Origin: Nocardia mangyaensis
GTDB taxonomy: Bacteria > Actinomycetota > Actinomycetes > Mycobacteriales > Mycobacteriaceae
Assembly (NCBI RefSeq): GCF_001886715.1
Contig: NZ_CP018082.1
Location: 3,410,001-3,474,000 of the forward strand
DNA: 64,000 nucleotides
Direction: 5' to 3'
In this document: positions 31,922 to 41,535 of the stretch, one piece after another
Layout of the letters: each line of letters starts with the position of its first letter
Position numbering within the stretch: the stretch's first letter is position 1
Translations under genes and position numbers: made by a program
The notes under the pieces: model-generated
Seen by the model: the letters and a program-made list of their open reading frames with translations, nothing else
Database searches by the model: none
What the model was told of the DNA's origin: nothing

Positions 31922-33946
31922 CTACCAGTGCACGCCGGGCAGGACGCGGCTCATGCGGGCCGCGGAGCCGGGCATCACCATGAGGGGGGTGAGGACCGGG
32001 GCCAAGGCGGTGAGGGCGTTGCGGGTGGGCTCGGCCGGTTCGGTCTGGTCGGGTTCGCCGGGGAGTGCGGCGGGCTTGCCCTTGGCGGCGGTGGATTCGC
32101 CGAAGAGGCGGAACCCGGTGTGCATGATGGTGCGCTTGACCGAGGGCAGGAACATCTCGACGGCCTGGGCGAAGGTCCCGACGGGCGTGTCGATGCGGTC
32201 GGGGCGTTCCAGCAGGGCGCGGACCACCACATCGGCGGCGCGGTCCGGGTCGGGCAGGGGCAGGGCGCGGTAGAGGTCGGTGGGGGCGATCATGGGGGTG
32301 CGGATGAGTGGCATCCGGATCGAGGTGAAACCGACTCCGTCACCACGGTTCTCGACGGCGGCGATGTCGCTGAAGTTGTCCAGGGCGGACTTGCTCGCGG
32401 CGTAGGCGGCGAAGCGCGGGGCCTTGGTCTGCACGGCGATCGAGGAAATGTTGACGATGTGCCCGAACTGCCGTTCGCGCATCGATGGCAGCAGCGCCAG
32501 GATCAGCCGCACCGCGCCGAAGTAGTTCACCGCCATGGTCCGCTCGAAATCGTGCATACGGTCCACCGAGTTGGCGACCGAACGGCGAATCGAGCGGCCC
32601 GCGTTGTTGATCAGGTAATCGACGTGGCCGTGGTCGGTGAGTGCCTGCTTCACCAGGGTTTCCACGCCGACCGCGTCGGTGATGTCGCACGGGTAGGCGA
32701 ACGCCGTGCCGCCGGCGGCACGCACGGATTCGGCCGCCGCGGTGAGATCGTCGACACCGCGCGCGACCATCAGCACGGTCGCGCCGCGACGACCGACCGC
32801 GTGCGCGGTGGCCAGACCGATGCCCGAGGACGCACCGGTGATCAGCACGACCCGGCCCGCGAGCCGGTCCGCGTCGGCGGCGGGCCGCCCACGGTGCGGC
32901 GCCAGGTTGTCGCGCCAGAAGTCCCACAGGCGCCCGGCGTAGGTGTCGAAGGCGGGCACGGTGAGACCGGGCAGCTGCGCCTGGGTGGACTCGGCCACGA
33001 ACTGCGCGTTGAACCCGATGTGCGGGGCGACCTCGGCCGGAATCCCCGCCTGCTCGAAGAGGAAGTCACGCACCGCGTGCGCACCGGGCACCTGGCCGAG
33101 CCCGGTGAGCGCGCGAGCACTGCCGGGAACGGTGCCGATGCCGACCGGACCGCCCGCGGCCTGGGCGAGGGCGCGGTAGATCTCACCGAAGGGCTGCGGG
33201 TCCGGGTTGACCAGGTGGAACGTGCGGCCGTCGAGACCGTCGCGGCGCACCAGCCGGACCATCGCCTCGGCCACGTAGTCGACCGGCACCACATTGGTCG
33301 CGCCCAGATCGGGCAGCGGCAACGGCAGGTCGGCCGGCAGTGCGGCCAGGGCCGAGATGGCGGAGAAGAAGTAGTAGGGACCGTCGATCTTGTCCATCTC
33401 GCCGGTGCGCGAATCACCGACCACGACCGCGGGCCGGTAGACCCGCCAGCGCACGTCGGTGGCCTCGCGGACGAGCTTCTCGGCGGCGAACTTGGTGCGG
33501 TGATACGGCGAAGTCAGGTTCTGGCCGAGGTCGAAGTCCTCCTCGAAGAACTTGCCGCGGTGATCACCCGCGACGGCCACCGAGGACACGTGGTGCAGCA
33601 CGGCGTCGAGGCGGCGGGCCAGCTCGATCACCGAGCGGGTGCCCGCGACATTGGCCGCGTGCGCGGTCGCCTCGTCGGCGGTCATGTCGTAGACCGCGCC
33701 CAGGTGCAACACGTGATCGGCGCGCGGCGGCTCGTCGCCGAGGCCGAGACCCTCGGCCGTCAGGTCGCCGACCAGGGCGAATACGCGATCGCCGTGGGGG
33801 TGCTGCGCGGTGAGGTCGTTGAACTTGGTCAGCGATTCGGCACGCACCAGCACGTGCACGATCGCGGTGGGGTCGGCCGCGAGCAGCCCCCGCACCACTC
33901 GCCGACCAAGAAATCCGGTACCGCCTGTCACGATGTAGGAAACCAT
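31922..33946 (-). CDS. Two-domain SDR acyl reductase, AcrA1-like
   Basis: 674 residues. The N-terminal ~370 residues form an extended SDR with YIVTGGTGFLGRRVV and a Y-x3-K in SPYHRTKFAAEKL, of the type that reduces carrier-bound acyl groups. The C-terminal ~290 residues are a classical SDR: RVVLITGASSGIGLATA, LINNAGRS, NISSIAV and YAASKSAL. The same pairing occurs in mycobacterial AcrA1 (fatty acyl-CoA to aldehyde/alcohol). ATG 33946 has AGGAGG four to five bases upstream. It might make fatty alcohols or modify a lipid linked to the envelope; it lies 276 bp downstream of the glycosyltransferase unit and may be a separate transcript. Confidence 0.82.
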   Translation of the reverse strand: MVSYIVTGGTGFLGRRVVRGLLAADPTAIVHVLVRAESLTKFNDLTAQHPHGDRVFALVGDLTAEGLGLGDEPPRADHVLHLGAVYDMTADEATAHAANVAGTRSVIELARRLDAVLHHVSSVAVAGDHRGKFFEEDFDLGQNLTSPYHRTKFAAEKLVREATDVRWRVYRPAVVVGDSRTGEMDKIDGPYYFFSAISALAALPADLPLPLPDLGATNVVPVDYVAEAMVRLVRRDGLDGRTFHLVNPDPQPFGEIYRALAQAAGGPVGIGTVPGSARALTGLGQVPGAHAVRDFLFEQAGIPAEVAPHIGFNAQFVAESTQAQLPGLTVPAFDTYAGRLWDFWRDNLAPHRGRPAADADRLAGRVVLITGASSGIGLATAHAVGRRGATVLMVARGVDDLTAAAESVRAAGGTAFAYPCDITDAVGVETLVKQALTDHGHVDYLINNAGRSIRRSVANSVDRMHDFERTMAVNYFGAVRLILALLPSMRERQFGHIVNISSIAVQTKAPRFAAYAASKSALDNFSDIAAVENRGDGVGFTSIRMPLIRTPMIAPTDLYRALPLPDPDRAADVVVRALLERPDRIDTPVGTFAQAVEMFLPSVKRTIMHTGFRLFGESTAAKGKPAALPGEPDQTEPAEPTRNALTALAPVLTPLMVMPGSAARMSRVLPGVHW

Positions 33947-34222
33947 CGCCCCTCCTGAAAATGTTCGAAACACGGTGTCGCGCAACAGTGATCCGGCATG
34001 CGGCGGTGGATGCGGGCATCAACGGTTGAGGTCCAGCGCCAGTGGCTGGAAGAGAAACCGGGCACTTCGTCGTCCCGGCTGCGCTAACCGTACTCGCCAG
34101 TAACCTAGCCGGGCAAGCTGATGGCGGCGCGGTGCCGTGTGGGAATTGTCACCCATCACCGCAGGTCAAAGGGTATGTGTGACAGGAAATTTCAGTAACT
34201 GGGAGTTTCGGACAACTCGTCG

Positions 34223-35335
34223 CTACCCGCGCGAGCGGGCGGTGACGACCTCGTCGACGGTCTCGGCCATCCTGGCGCGGAACACCTCGGGGGCGAAGGT
34301 GTCGGCGTGCGTGCGAATGACCGCGGGATCGTAGGCGGCCGAGCGGAACTCCCGCATGCGCTCGGCCAGGGCCGCCACCACCGCATCGTCGGACCCGGCC
34401 GGGACGTACTCTCCGGTGACGCCGGGACGCACTGTGTCCAGGGCCCCGCCCGCGCCGACGGCGAGCACCGGCGTGCCACACGCCATCGCCTCCACCGGGA
34501 CGATGCCGAAGTCCTCGACGCCGGGCATGAGCAGTGCCTGGCAGCGGCGGTACATGTCCTGCAGTACCTCGGCGGAGGTCGCGCCGAGGAAGGTCGTCTC
34601 CGATCCGGCGAGCTCGGTGAGCTGGGCTCGGAACCGGCCCTCGCCGAGCACGACCAGGCGAACCCCGGCTTGCTGGGCCGCGCGAATGGCCAGGTCGGCA
34701 CGCTTGTAGGGGACCAGCCTGCCCGCGCAGAGGAAGAAGTCCTCGCGGACCACGGAGGGATCGGGGGTGAACCGGTCGACCTGGACCGGTGGGTTGATCA
34801 CCGAGGCGGGCAGGCCCCACCAGTCGGTAACGCGCTGGGCGACGGCGTGGGAGTTGGCGACCACATGCGTCAGGCGCGGCACGGCCCGCAGTTCGCCCCG
34901 GCGGGCCAGGGTGCCGAGCGCGCCGAGGGCGAGCTGGCCCGCCCGGCCACCGGCCTCCTGGGCGCGGAATTCGCGGTCCCAGGCCCAGCGGGCCGGGCTG
35001 TGCACGTAGGCGACCACCGGGGCGTCGGTGGCCAGGGCCGCCTGGGTGGCGAAAGCGTGATGGCTGACGACGACGATGTCGAAGTCGCGCAACGGCATTC
35101 GACGTAGCACGCGAGGCACCAGCGGCAGCAGGGGAGCGTGTCGACCACCGGTGTAGGCGTGCGCCCGGCTGAGCCAGGTGTCGTGCACGGTGCGCACGGG
35201 TTCGCGCAGACCGTCCGGATCGACGATCGGGGCGAAGACCTCGGCGTCCGGCCAGGTGTGGACGAATTCGCCGACCACCGCCTCGGATCCGCCGAACTCG
35301 GTGAAGCGTTCGTGCACGATGGCGACACGGGTCAT
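34223..35335 (-). CDS. GT4-family glycosyltransferase
   Basis: 370 residues in two Rossmann-like halves. N-terminal RVAIVHERFTEFGGSE binds acceptor; YVHSPARWAWDREF near 125 is typical of mannosyl/rhamnosyl-type GT4 enzymes. The C-terminal donor site has LCAGRLVPYKRADLAIRA and the E-x7-E motif in GVEDFGIVPVEAMACGTPV near 285. It is cytoplasmic or membrane-peripheral. ATGA overlap with the upstream aminotransferase gene shows a common operon for polysaccharide synthesis. Confidence 0.9.
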   Translation of the reverse strand: MTRVAIVHERFTEFGGSEAVVGEFVHTWPDAEVFAPIVDPDGLREPVRTVHDTWLSRAHAYTGGRHAPLLPLVPRVLRRMPLRDFDIVVVSHHAFATQAALATDAPVVAYVHSPARWAWDREFRAQEAGGRAGQLALGALGTLARRGELRAVPRLTHVVANSHAVAQRVTDWWGLPASVINPPVQVDRFTPDPSVVREDFFLCAGRLVPYKRADLAIRAAQQAGVRLVVLGEGRFRAQLTELAGSETTFLGATSAEVLQDMYRRCQALLMPGVEDFGIVPVEAMACGTPVLAVGAGGALDTVRPGVTGEYVPAGSDDAVVAALAERMREFRSAAYDPAVIRTHADTFAPEVFRARMAETVDEVVTARSRG

Positions 35336-36663
35336 CGGGAGGTGCTCGTTTCGAGGTGTCGGGGCGCCGCGGTACGACGCAGGGCGGGGGCGACCGGTCG
35401 GCCGCGCAGCAGACCGTCGACAGTGCCGCGTTCGATGGCCTGGCGATAGACCTCGGCCGCTTCGGTACACGCCGCGATCGTGGCGTCGACGGCGGCGGCA
35501 TCGTGGGCGGCGGAGGTGACGAACGACTGGCCGAGAATCCCGCGGACGAGCAGTTCCTGCAGAAACAGGGTCCGAAAGGCTTGCGACGGTTCACCTTCGG
35601 CGTCGAGCGTGCGGAAGACCAGGCAGGACGGCCGTCCACGAACCTGCAGGTGATCGGCGATCCCGAGGTCGGTGGCGACAGCGTTCACGCCCTCGGCCAG
35701 TGTCCGTCCCGCCCGCTCCATCCGTGCCACCGGGTTCTCGGTGCGGTAGGTCTGGACCACCGCCCGGAAAGCGGCCAGCGAAGCGGTCTCCGGGCCGTGG
35801 GTGGTCGACAGCAGGAAGACCCGGTCGTGGTCGGTGCGCAGGCCGCCGCGTTCCAGATGTTCGCGCTTGCCCGCCAGCGCCGAGATCGGGAAGCCGTTGC
35901 CCATCGCCTTGCCCCAGCACGACAGGTCCGGTGTCACCCCGTACACGGCCTGGGCACCGCCTGCCGACCAGCGGAAGCCGGTGATCATTTCGTCGAACAC
36001 CAGCAGCGTGCCGTATTGATCGCACAGTGCGCGAACGCCTTCGAGGTATCCGGGCAGTGGTTCGGCCATCGCGGTCGCGGCCTCCATGACCACCGCCGCC
36101 ACCCGGCCGTCGGCCAGGATCGCCGCGAGCGCGTCGAGGTCGTTGTAGGCAAACTTGACGGTGTCGACCGTCGGGATGCCACCGGCCATGTCGGTGGTGC
36201 CGATGAACCAGTCGTCGACGGAGAAGAACGGCTGATCGCAGATCGCGACGGTGTCGCGGCCGGTGACGGCCCGTGCCAGGCGTACGGCGGCGGTGGTGGC
36301 GTCGGAGCCGTTCTTGGCGAACTTCACCATGTCGGCGCCGGGCACGAGCGCGAGGAAATCCTCGGCGGCGAAGAGCTCGAGTTCGGACGGCCGGGTGAAA
36401 CTCAGACCGTCCGCGGCCGCCAGCGCCGCGGCGCGCAGGACCGGCTCGAAGCCGTGGCCGAGGGTCACCGCCCGCAACCCCATCCCGTATTCGACGAACT
36501 CGTTGCCGTCCACATCCCAGACCCGAGCACCCTTGCCGCGCACCAGAATCGGTGCCATGTCGTCGGGGTACTGATCAGAGCCCCTGGCGTAGGTGTGGGC
36601 CCCGCCGGGAATCAGATCGTGCAGGCGGGCCTGGATCGCGGTGCTGCGTTCGAAGCTACGCAT
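35332..36663 (-). CDS. Class III aminotransferase, glutamate-1-semialdehyde aminomutase-like
   Basis: 443 residues. The PLP fold is clear: NGSDATTAAVRLARAVTGR near 130, LLVFDEMITGFRW with the PLP-ring aspartate near 235, and the Schiff-base lysine in CWGKAMGNGFPISAL near 260. It resembles GSA aminomutase, but the genomic setting between a glycosyltransferase and an acetyltransferase suggests an amino-sugar or amino-acid decoration rather than heme synthesis. TGATG and ATGA junctions couple it to both neighbours. Confidence 0.85.
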   Translation of the reverse strand: MRSFERSTAIQARLHDLIPGGAHTYARGSDQYPDDMAPILVRGKGARVWDVDGNEFVEYGMGLRAVTLGHGFEPVLRAAALAAADGLSFTRPSELELFAAEDFLALVPGADMVKFAKNGSDATTAAVRLARAVTGRDTVAICDQPFFSVDDWFIGTTDMAGGIPTVDTVKFAYNDLDALAAILADGRVAAVVMEAATAMAEPLPGYLEGVRALCDQYGTLLVFDEMITGFRWSAGGAQAVYGVTPDLSCWGKAMGNGFPISALAGKREHLERGGLRTDHDRVFLLSTTHGPETASLAAFRAVVQTYRTENPVARMERAGRTLAEGVNAVATDLGIADHLQVRGRPSCLVFRTLDAEGEPSQAFRTLFLQELLVRGILGQSFVTSAAHDAAAVDATIAACTEAAEVYRQAIERGTVDGLLRGRPVAPALRRTAAPRHLETSTSR

Positions 36664-37901
36664 CAACTGTCCCGTTCGTCGGTCGTGGGTGTTGTTCTCG
36701 CCCACAGTGCGTGGTCGGTGCGAAGACCGGTGGGACCACGATGGTCCCGGAGCACGCCTTCGTGCGTGAAGCCCGCGGCGGCGGCGACGGACAGCGATAC
36801 CGGGTCGCTGGTGGGAATCTCCGCCGAGATCCGTCGCAGACCCAGCACGGTGAATCCGAAATCGACGACCTGGCGCAGGGCGGCCGCGCGCACGCCGATA
36901 TCGGCGAGGTCGGGGTCGGCCCAGGAGTGCAGACCGAGCGCGTGGCCCGGGAGATCCGGTTCGTAGAGCCGGAATTCACCGGCGTGACGACCGTCGACCC
37001 GCAGCACCAGGATCAGTTCCGTCGGCGACCGCGGTGTGCGACGCCGACCCAGGGGTGCGAGCGTGTGCACGACAACGGCCGGGTGGTTCGGCACCGCCAG
37101 GGACGCCGGTTCGATGCGCGGCCGCCATCGCAGCCGTTGCCAGGTCTGCCAGGCGAGGAGTCGACCGGCGGCGAGGGCGACCACCGCCGGGGACGGCCCT
37201 CCGCTTCGGCGCGGCGCCGTCGGCATGGCCGCGGACTGCCGGACCGCGGCTGTCTCGATGCCGGGAAACCCCGCATCCGGGACGTCGGCCGAGGTCAACG
37301 CCCACAGCGCGTGATCTCGCGGTGAGCCACCGACATCGAACGACAACGCCATCGTGGCCTCCCGCTGGAAGCCGAGGCTTCGCACACACCGGATGGCGGC
37401 AGCATTGTCCAGCGATATCGGCGCGATGATCCGGGTGATCCCGAGCGAGGTGAACAGGTAGTTCGCCACCATCGCGCTCGTCTGCACCATGACGCCGCGG
37501 CCTGCCCAGCGCGAGTCGATCCACCCGCTGAATTCCACAGTCCGCGATTCCTTGTCGACGATGTAGAACTCCGCCTGTCCCGCGAACTGTCCGTCGACCT
37601 CGATCACCCCGGAGTAGCGACGTCCGGCCCGCATGTCGGCCCACGCGACAAAGCACTCACGAGCCCACCGTCGGGGGAGGTGACGACGTTCCCAATCCAG
37701 CGGTGAGCTGATCGAATACGGTTCGATCCAGCGACGGTCACGTAGTCGGATCTCGTGCCACAGCGCCGCGTCGGACAACTGTGGACGCCGCAGCCGAATG
37801 ACGCAGGCACCGATGTCGACGGGGCCCATCGTGATCCGTGACAGGTCAGCGGCGGGCTGACCATACGATGTCGTCGTCCGGGACAACAGGGGATGTCTCA
37901 C
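36663..37901 (-). CDS. Tandem GNAT (RimJ/RimL-like) acetyltransferase
   Basis: 412 residues with two GNAT domains. The first (about 33-205) has VIRLRRPQLSDAALW, WIDSRWAGRGVMVQTSAMVANYLF with the acetyl-CoA loop RWAGRGV, and DNAAAIRCVRSLGFQREA. The second (about 265-405) has EFRLYEPDLPG, DIGVRAAALRQVVDFGF and VSLSVAAAAGFTHEGVLRDHRG; its acetyl-CoA loop is poorly conserved, so it may be structural. It may N-acylate the amine made by the downstream aminotransferase. GTG 37901 is used; ATG 37829 is an alternative. Confidence 0.78.
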   Translation of the reverse strand: MRHPLLSRTTTSYGQPAADLSRITMGPVDIGACVIRLRRPQLSDAALWHEIRLRDRRWIEPYSISSPLDWERRHLPRRWARECFVAWADMRAGRRYSGVIEVDGQFAGQAEFYIVDKESRTVEFSGWIDSRWAGRGVMVQTSAMVANYLFTSLGITRIIAPISLDNAAAIRCVRSLGFQREATMALSFDVGGSPRDHALWALTSADVPDAGFPGIETAAVRQSAAMPTAPRRSGGPSPAVVALAAGRLLAWQTWQRLRWRPRIEPASLAVPNHPAVVVHTLAPLGRRRTPRSPTELILVLRVDGRHAGEFRLYEPDLPGHALGLHSWADPDLADIGVRAAALRQVVDFGFTVLGLRRISAEIPTSDPVSLSVAAAAGFTHEGVLRDHRGPTGLRTDHALWARTTPTTDERDS

Positions 37902-37918
37902 TTTCGGTCCACCGTGAC

Positions 37919-39088
37919 TCAGTTCGGTGAGCGGCCGCTCGGCGACGAGTCGTTGCGGGTTCCGGTGGAGGGCGGCACAGGGGCGGCGCGAACAGGCCGG
38001 ACGCGGGGGAGCACCGTGGTCTCGGGATCGTAGGGCGCCGAGGGCTGCGCGGGGCGTTGATTGTCCCGCTGGTTGTCCGGGGTGCCGACGGCTTTCGGCG
38101 CGGGGTGGGCGCGGGGAACGGGCGCAGCCCTCGGAGCTGCGGTCGCCGGCGGAGCCGCGCGATTCGGCGCAGCGGGGTGAGCCGCTGGCGTGGCGACCGG
38201 CAGGTCTGCCGCGGCAGCGGCGGTCGTGGTCGGTGCCGCAGCCGACATGCCAGGTGGCCCGGTCTCGGCACCGGCGGCCGGCGGCGTCGGTCCCGCGGTG
38301 TCGGGCTTGCCACTGCGCCGCCGCCCGAGGGCTCCTCGGGCGAGCACGATGGCCTCCGCGACGATGATCAGGGTGGCGAGGGCCGCGAACAGACCTTCCT
38401 GGACCGGGTGGGGTGCGACCAGCTCCGAACGGGGGCTGCCGATCACGGTCAGGCGTGCCATACCGAGTACCTGGCGGAACTCGATCTCGCGGGCGACGTC
38501 GCGGGCGTCGAAGCTCAGTTCCGGTCGCAGCGGATCATCGGCCAGCCGCTCGGTGAAGGTATCCTCGACCACTCGGCGGTGGACTTCGAGATCCGCCGTC
38601 GACCGGGCAATGGCCTCGGCCCGCATCTGGGACGCGGTCCGGTCCAGCGACTGCTGCACCGCCAGCGCCAAACGCTCGGCGTGAACGGGCGAATCGGCCT
38701 GCGCCTTGATGATCAACAGCGACGGCGCCGGGCCCGTCATCGCCGAGACTCGCGGGCGCAGATCCGCCTCCGAGGAGGCGAGTCCGTTCTTGACCACATC
38801 CGACAGGACCCGGTCCTGCGTGATCATCACGATGTAGGGCTGGGTCAACTCGTTGAAGACCGCGCCGATGGATTGCTGGGAGATCTGCGCGGTGAGGCTC
38901 GCCTCATAGGTGCGCTCGCCGCGGTCGCGGACCAGCCACACGCCGCCGCCCACCAGAACCGCGATCACGAGGGCGATCGGCAGGGCCCGGAGCAGTTCGC
39001 GAAGGTGCGCGGCGATATTCACTCCGGAGACCGGCGGATTCGCTGGACCGTCCTTGTCCTTCGTGTCCACGACGCCGGTCTCCCTCAC
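37919..39088 (-). CDS. Wzz-like chain-length determinant protein
   Basis: 389 residues. Two membrane helices (about 34-54 and 232-252) bracket an extracytoplasmic helical domain, the Wzz/PCP layout. There is no Walker motif, so it is not a bacterial tyrosine kinase fusion. After TM2 a ~135-residue Ala/Pro-rich tail (PTPPAAGAE, APKAVGTPD, PPSTGTRNDSSPSGR) extends into the cytoplasm and is probably disordered. It likely sets polymer length with the Wzy-like protein encoded divergently. GTG 39070 with GGGAG nine bases upstream is an alternative start. Confidence 0.8.
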   Translation of the reverse strand: MRETGVVDTKDKDGPANPPVSGVNIAAHLRELLRALPIALVIAVLVGGGVWLVRDRGERTYEASLTAQISQQSIGAVFNELTQPYIVMITQDRVLSDVVKNGLASSEADLRPRVSAMTGPAPSLLIIKAQADSPVHAERLALAVQQSLDRTASQMRAEAIARSTADLEVHRRVVEDTFTERLADDPLRPELSFDARDVAREIEFRQVLGMARLTVIGSPRSELVAPHPVQEGLFAALATLIIVAEAIVLARGALGRRRSGKPDTAGPTPPAAGAETGPPGMSAAAPTTTAAAAADLPVATPAAHPAAPNRAAPPATAAPRAAPVPRAHPAPKAVGTPDNQRDNQRPAQPSAPYDPETTVLPRVRPVRAAPVPPSTGTRNDSSPSGRSPN

Positions 39089-39336
39089 ACTTCCCTCAAA
39101 CTCCGCACACCCGAATCCTGGCGATGTTATCTCGGGTTCTGGTATGCCGCGAGGGGGTGCGCCGTGGCGTCGGACACTTTACCCACCAGCGATCGCGACG
39201 AAACACCACCGCGCCGGAAAACCTGGCACAATTCGTGCACGTCGGTGTGGTTGTCTTCCGCTCGACACGTAGTCTGCACGACACGGGCCCGCGACGTCGC
39301 TGATTCGTGGTGCGGAGATCGCTGGAGGATTGATCG

Positions 39337-40167
39337 TTGGTGGGGGTTCGGGTGTCGGTCTGTGTGCCGGCGTTCAACGCGGCACGGACGATTGTCGAGA
39401 CTCTCGAATCGATCCGTGCTCAGGATTACGAGAATTTCGACATCGTCGTGGTCGACAATGCCAGCACCGACGGGACCGGTGACCTGGTGCGGGCCTTCGA
39501 CGACCATCGAATCCGGCTGCACACCAACACCAACGTGGTGCCGATGGCCGAGAACTGGAATCGGGCACTCGGCCTGGCCACCGGTGAACTGGTCAAGCTG
39601 GTCTGCGCCGACGATCTGATCACCCCGCGCTGCCTGTCCGAACAGGTCGGCTCGATGCAGGACCCGCAGATCGCGGTGGCCGGGGCGAAATTCGACATCA
39701 TCGATGACGAGGGCGTGACGCTGAGCCGGGCCCGTGGGTTGGGACCACTGATCGGCCGGTGCTCGTCGCGGACCGCGCTGGGTGCGCTGGTTCGCGCGCT
39801 GCCCGACGACGTGTGCCCGACGGCGGCGCTGATGTTCCGCCGCCGCGACATCGAGGCGATCGGGGGCGTCCGGACCGATTTCCTGTACGCCATGGACATG
39901 GACCTCGTCGCGCGGGCGTGCGCGACCGGCGCGTTCTTCGGTCACGATCAGGTGCTGGCGGTCAATCGAGCGTCGTTGTTCAACCATTCGTCCACGACCT
40001 CGACAGTGAGCAAACTCGTCGACGTGGTGCGTTTCAACCATCATCACCGGCGCGCACATCGCGACCTGGTCGGCCTCTCGGACGTCGTGATCGGCGACGG
40101 CGCGGTGGTGCGCCAGGCGCTGGTGCGGCTGGTCGCGCGGATCGAATACCTCGTGCGGAGAGGCTGA
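39337..40167 (+). CDS. GT2-family glycosyltransferase
   Basis: 276 residues, GT-A fold. VSVCVPAFNAARTI opens the nucleotide-binding part, IVVVDNASTDGTGDL follows, and the metal-binding motif is VCADDLITPRC near 88. The C-terminal acceptor part has AMDMDLVARA near 185. A TTG at 39337 is used since GGAGG is eight bases upstream; GTG 39340 is nearly equal. It is first in a six-gene polysaccharide operon and divergent from the Wzz-like gene across ~250 bp with no other recognisable feature. Confidence 0.9.
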   Translation: MVGVRVSVCVPAFNAARTIVETLESIRAQDYENFDIVVVDNASTDGTGDLVRAFDDHRIRLHTNTNVVPMAENWNRALGLATGELVKLVCADDLITPRCLSEQVGSMQDPQIAVAGAKFDIIDDEGVTLSRARGLGPLIGRCSSRTALGALVRALPDDVCPTAALMFRRRDIEAIGGVRTDFLYAMDMDLVARACATGAFFGHDQVLAVNRASLFNHSSTTSTVSKLVDVVRFNHHHRRAHRDLVGLSDVVIGDGAVVRQALVRLVARIEYLVRRG

Positions 40168-40170
40168 GGC

Positions 40171-41535
40171 ATGGGCTCCCCGTGGTATCTGGCCGCCATT
40201 CCGCTGGGTTGGCTGTTTCTGCGCTGGATCTGGGATCGGCCGCAGCGCGGACTGTTGCTGGTCGCGGCGTTGGTTCCGTTCAACGGCCTGCTCGAGATCG
40301 CGCCCGCCTGGCTCCAGGTCACCGGTTGGAAGGAACTGCTGCTGGTCCTGACGCTCGCCGTGGCCGCGTTCGTTCCGCACCGGCCCGCGGAGCCACGCCC
40401 CGCGTTGGCGTGGTGGCCGGTGGGTGTGGCGCTGTGCGTTTTCGGGGTGATCTCGGCGTTCGTCACCGCCGGAACGCTCGGCCTGTTCGCCATCAAGATC
40501 ACGTTCTTCTACTTCGTCGTGGTGCCGCTGATCCTCTACCTGCGGCCGTTCACCGCGCGCGACCGCGATCTGCTGGTGACGATCATGATGGTGGAATCGG
40601 TCGGCATCGCGGCCTTCGGTGTGGCGCAGCAGGCGATCGGTGGCGCGGGCCTGGCCCGGATGGGTTACGAGTACAACGAGACGATTCGCTTCGCCGGTGG
40701 CGTGCTGCGCTCGTTCAGCACCTTCAATCAGCCGTTCCCGTTCGCGTTCTATCTGGTGACGGTGCTGCTGGTCGGCGGGTCGGTCGCGATGGCGCACCCC
40801 AGGCGGCCGCGTAATCGGATGTTCTTGATGGCCACGCCGATACTGCTCGTCGGACTCGCGGCCACCGTCGTGCGGGCCGCACTGGTGGGATTGCTGGTCG
40901 GTGTGCTCGTGCTGGCGGTGGTGCGCTATCGGCAAGAGCTGAAGTACGCCTTGCTCGGTGGCGTCGGCCTCATCGTGGTCGGGGCCTTCGCGATGTCCTC
41001 GCAGGCCCGAAGTTCGCTGTTCTCGTCGTCGAGCCTCGCCGATCGTGGCACCGGGTGGAACTCGGTCATGCAGTCGATCGGGAGCCACCCGTTCGGTGAC
41101 GGACTCGGTTCGACCGGCGCCGCGAAGGCGCGTCAGCTCGTCCAGGAACTCGGTCCAATGGCCGAGAAGCTTCCCTACGCGACCGGCGAAGTCCAGATCT
41201 ACGGCCGCCCCTATCAGCCCGACAACTACTACATGAAGCTCCTCATCGAATTGGGCCCGATCGGGCTGTGGCTGTTCGCGGTGATCCTGGTGGTGATCTG
41301 GCTGATGGCCATCCGTGGTGCCCGCACGATGCGCGGCCCCGATTCGGCCCTCGCCCTAGGCATCGCGGCCTCGGTGCTGGCCTGCGCGGTATCGGCGGTG
41401 GCCTCGAGCTACTTCGAGATCTTCCCGAGCGATTTCTACTTCTGGTTGTTGGCCGGGGTTCTCGGCTGCGCCCTCACCCAGCAGTCCGCGTCCGAGACCG
41501 GTGCGCGAGATGCCGTACCCGAGCAGGTGTCGTGA
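40171..41535 (+). CDS. Wzy/O-antigen-ligase-like polymerase
   Basis: 454 residues with about ten to twelve membrane helices and one large periplasmic loop (about 295-360, containing DRGTGWNSVMQSIGSHPFGDGLGSTG in parts DRGTGWN and PFGDGLGSTG), the signature of the Wzy_C/O-antigen ligase family. It would polymerise lipid-linked repeat units outside the membrane. Starts three bases after the GT2 gene and overlaps the next by GTGA. Confidence 0.88.
   Translation: MGSPWYLAAIPLGWLFLRWIWDRPQRGLLLVAALVPFNGLLEIAPAWLQVTGWKELLLVLTLAVAAFVPHRPAEPRPALAWWPVGVALCVFGVISAFVTAGTLGLFAIKITFFYFVVVPLILYLRPFTARDRDLLVTIMMVESVGIAAFGVAQQAIGGAGLARMGYEYNETIRFAGGVLRSFSTFNQPFPFAFYLVTVLLVGGSVAMAHPRRPRNRMFLMATPILLVGLAATVVRAALVGLLVGVLVLAVVRYRQELKYALLGGVGLIVVGAFAMSSQARSSLFSSSSLADRGTGWNSVMQSIGSHPFGDGLGSTGAAKARQLVQELGPMAEKLPYATGEVQIYGRPYQPDNYYMKLLIELGPIGLWLFAVILVVIWLMAIRGARTMRGPDSALALGIAASVLACAVSAVASSYFEIFPSDFYFWLLAGVLGCALTQQSASETGARDAVPEQVS

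Noticed and set aside
31928..33958. 676-codon plus frame opposite the AcrA1-like gene
   Set aside because: Gly/His/Arg-rich shadow; minus strand has two intact SDR domains.
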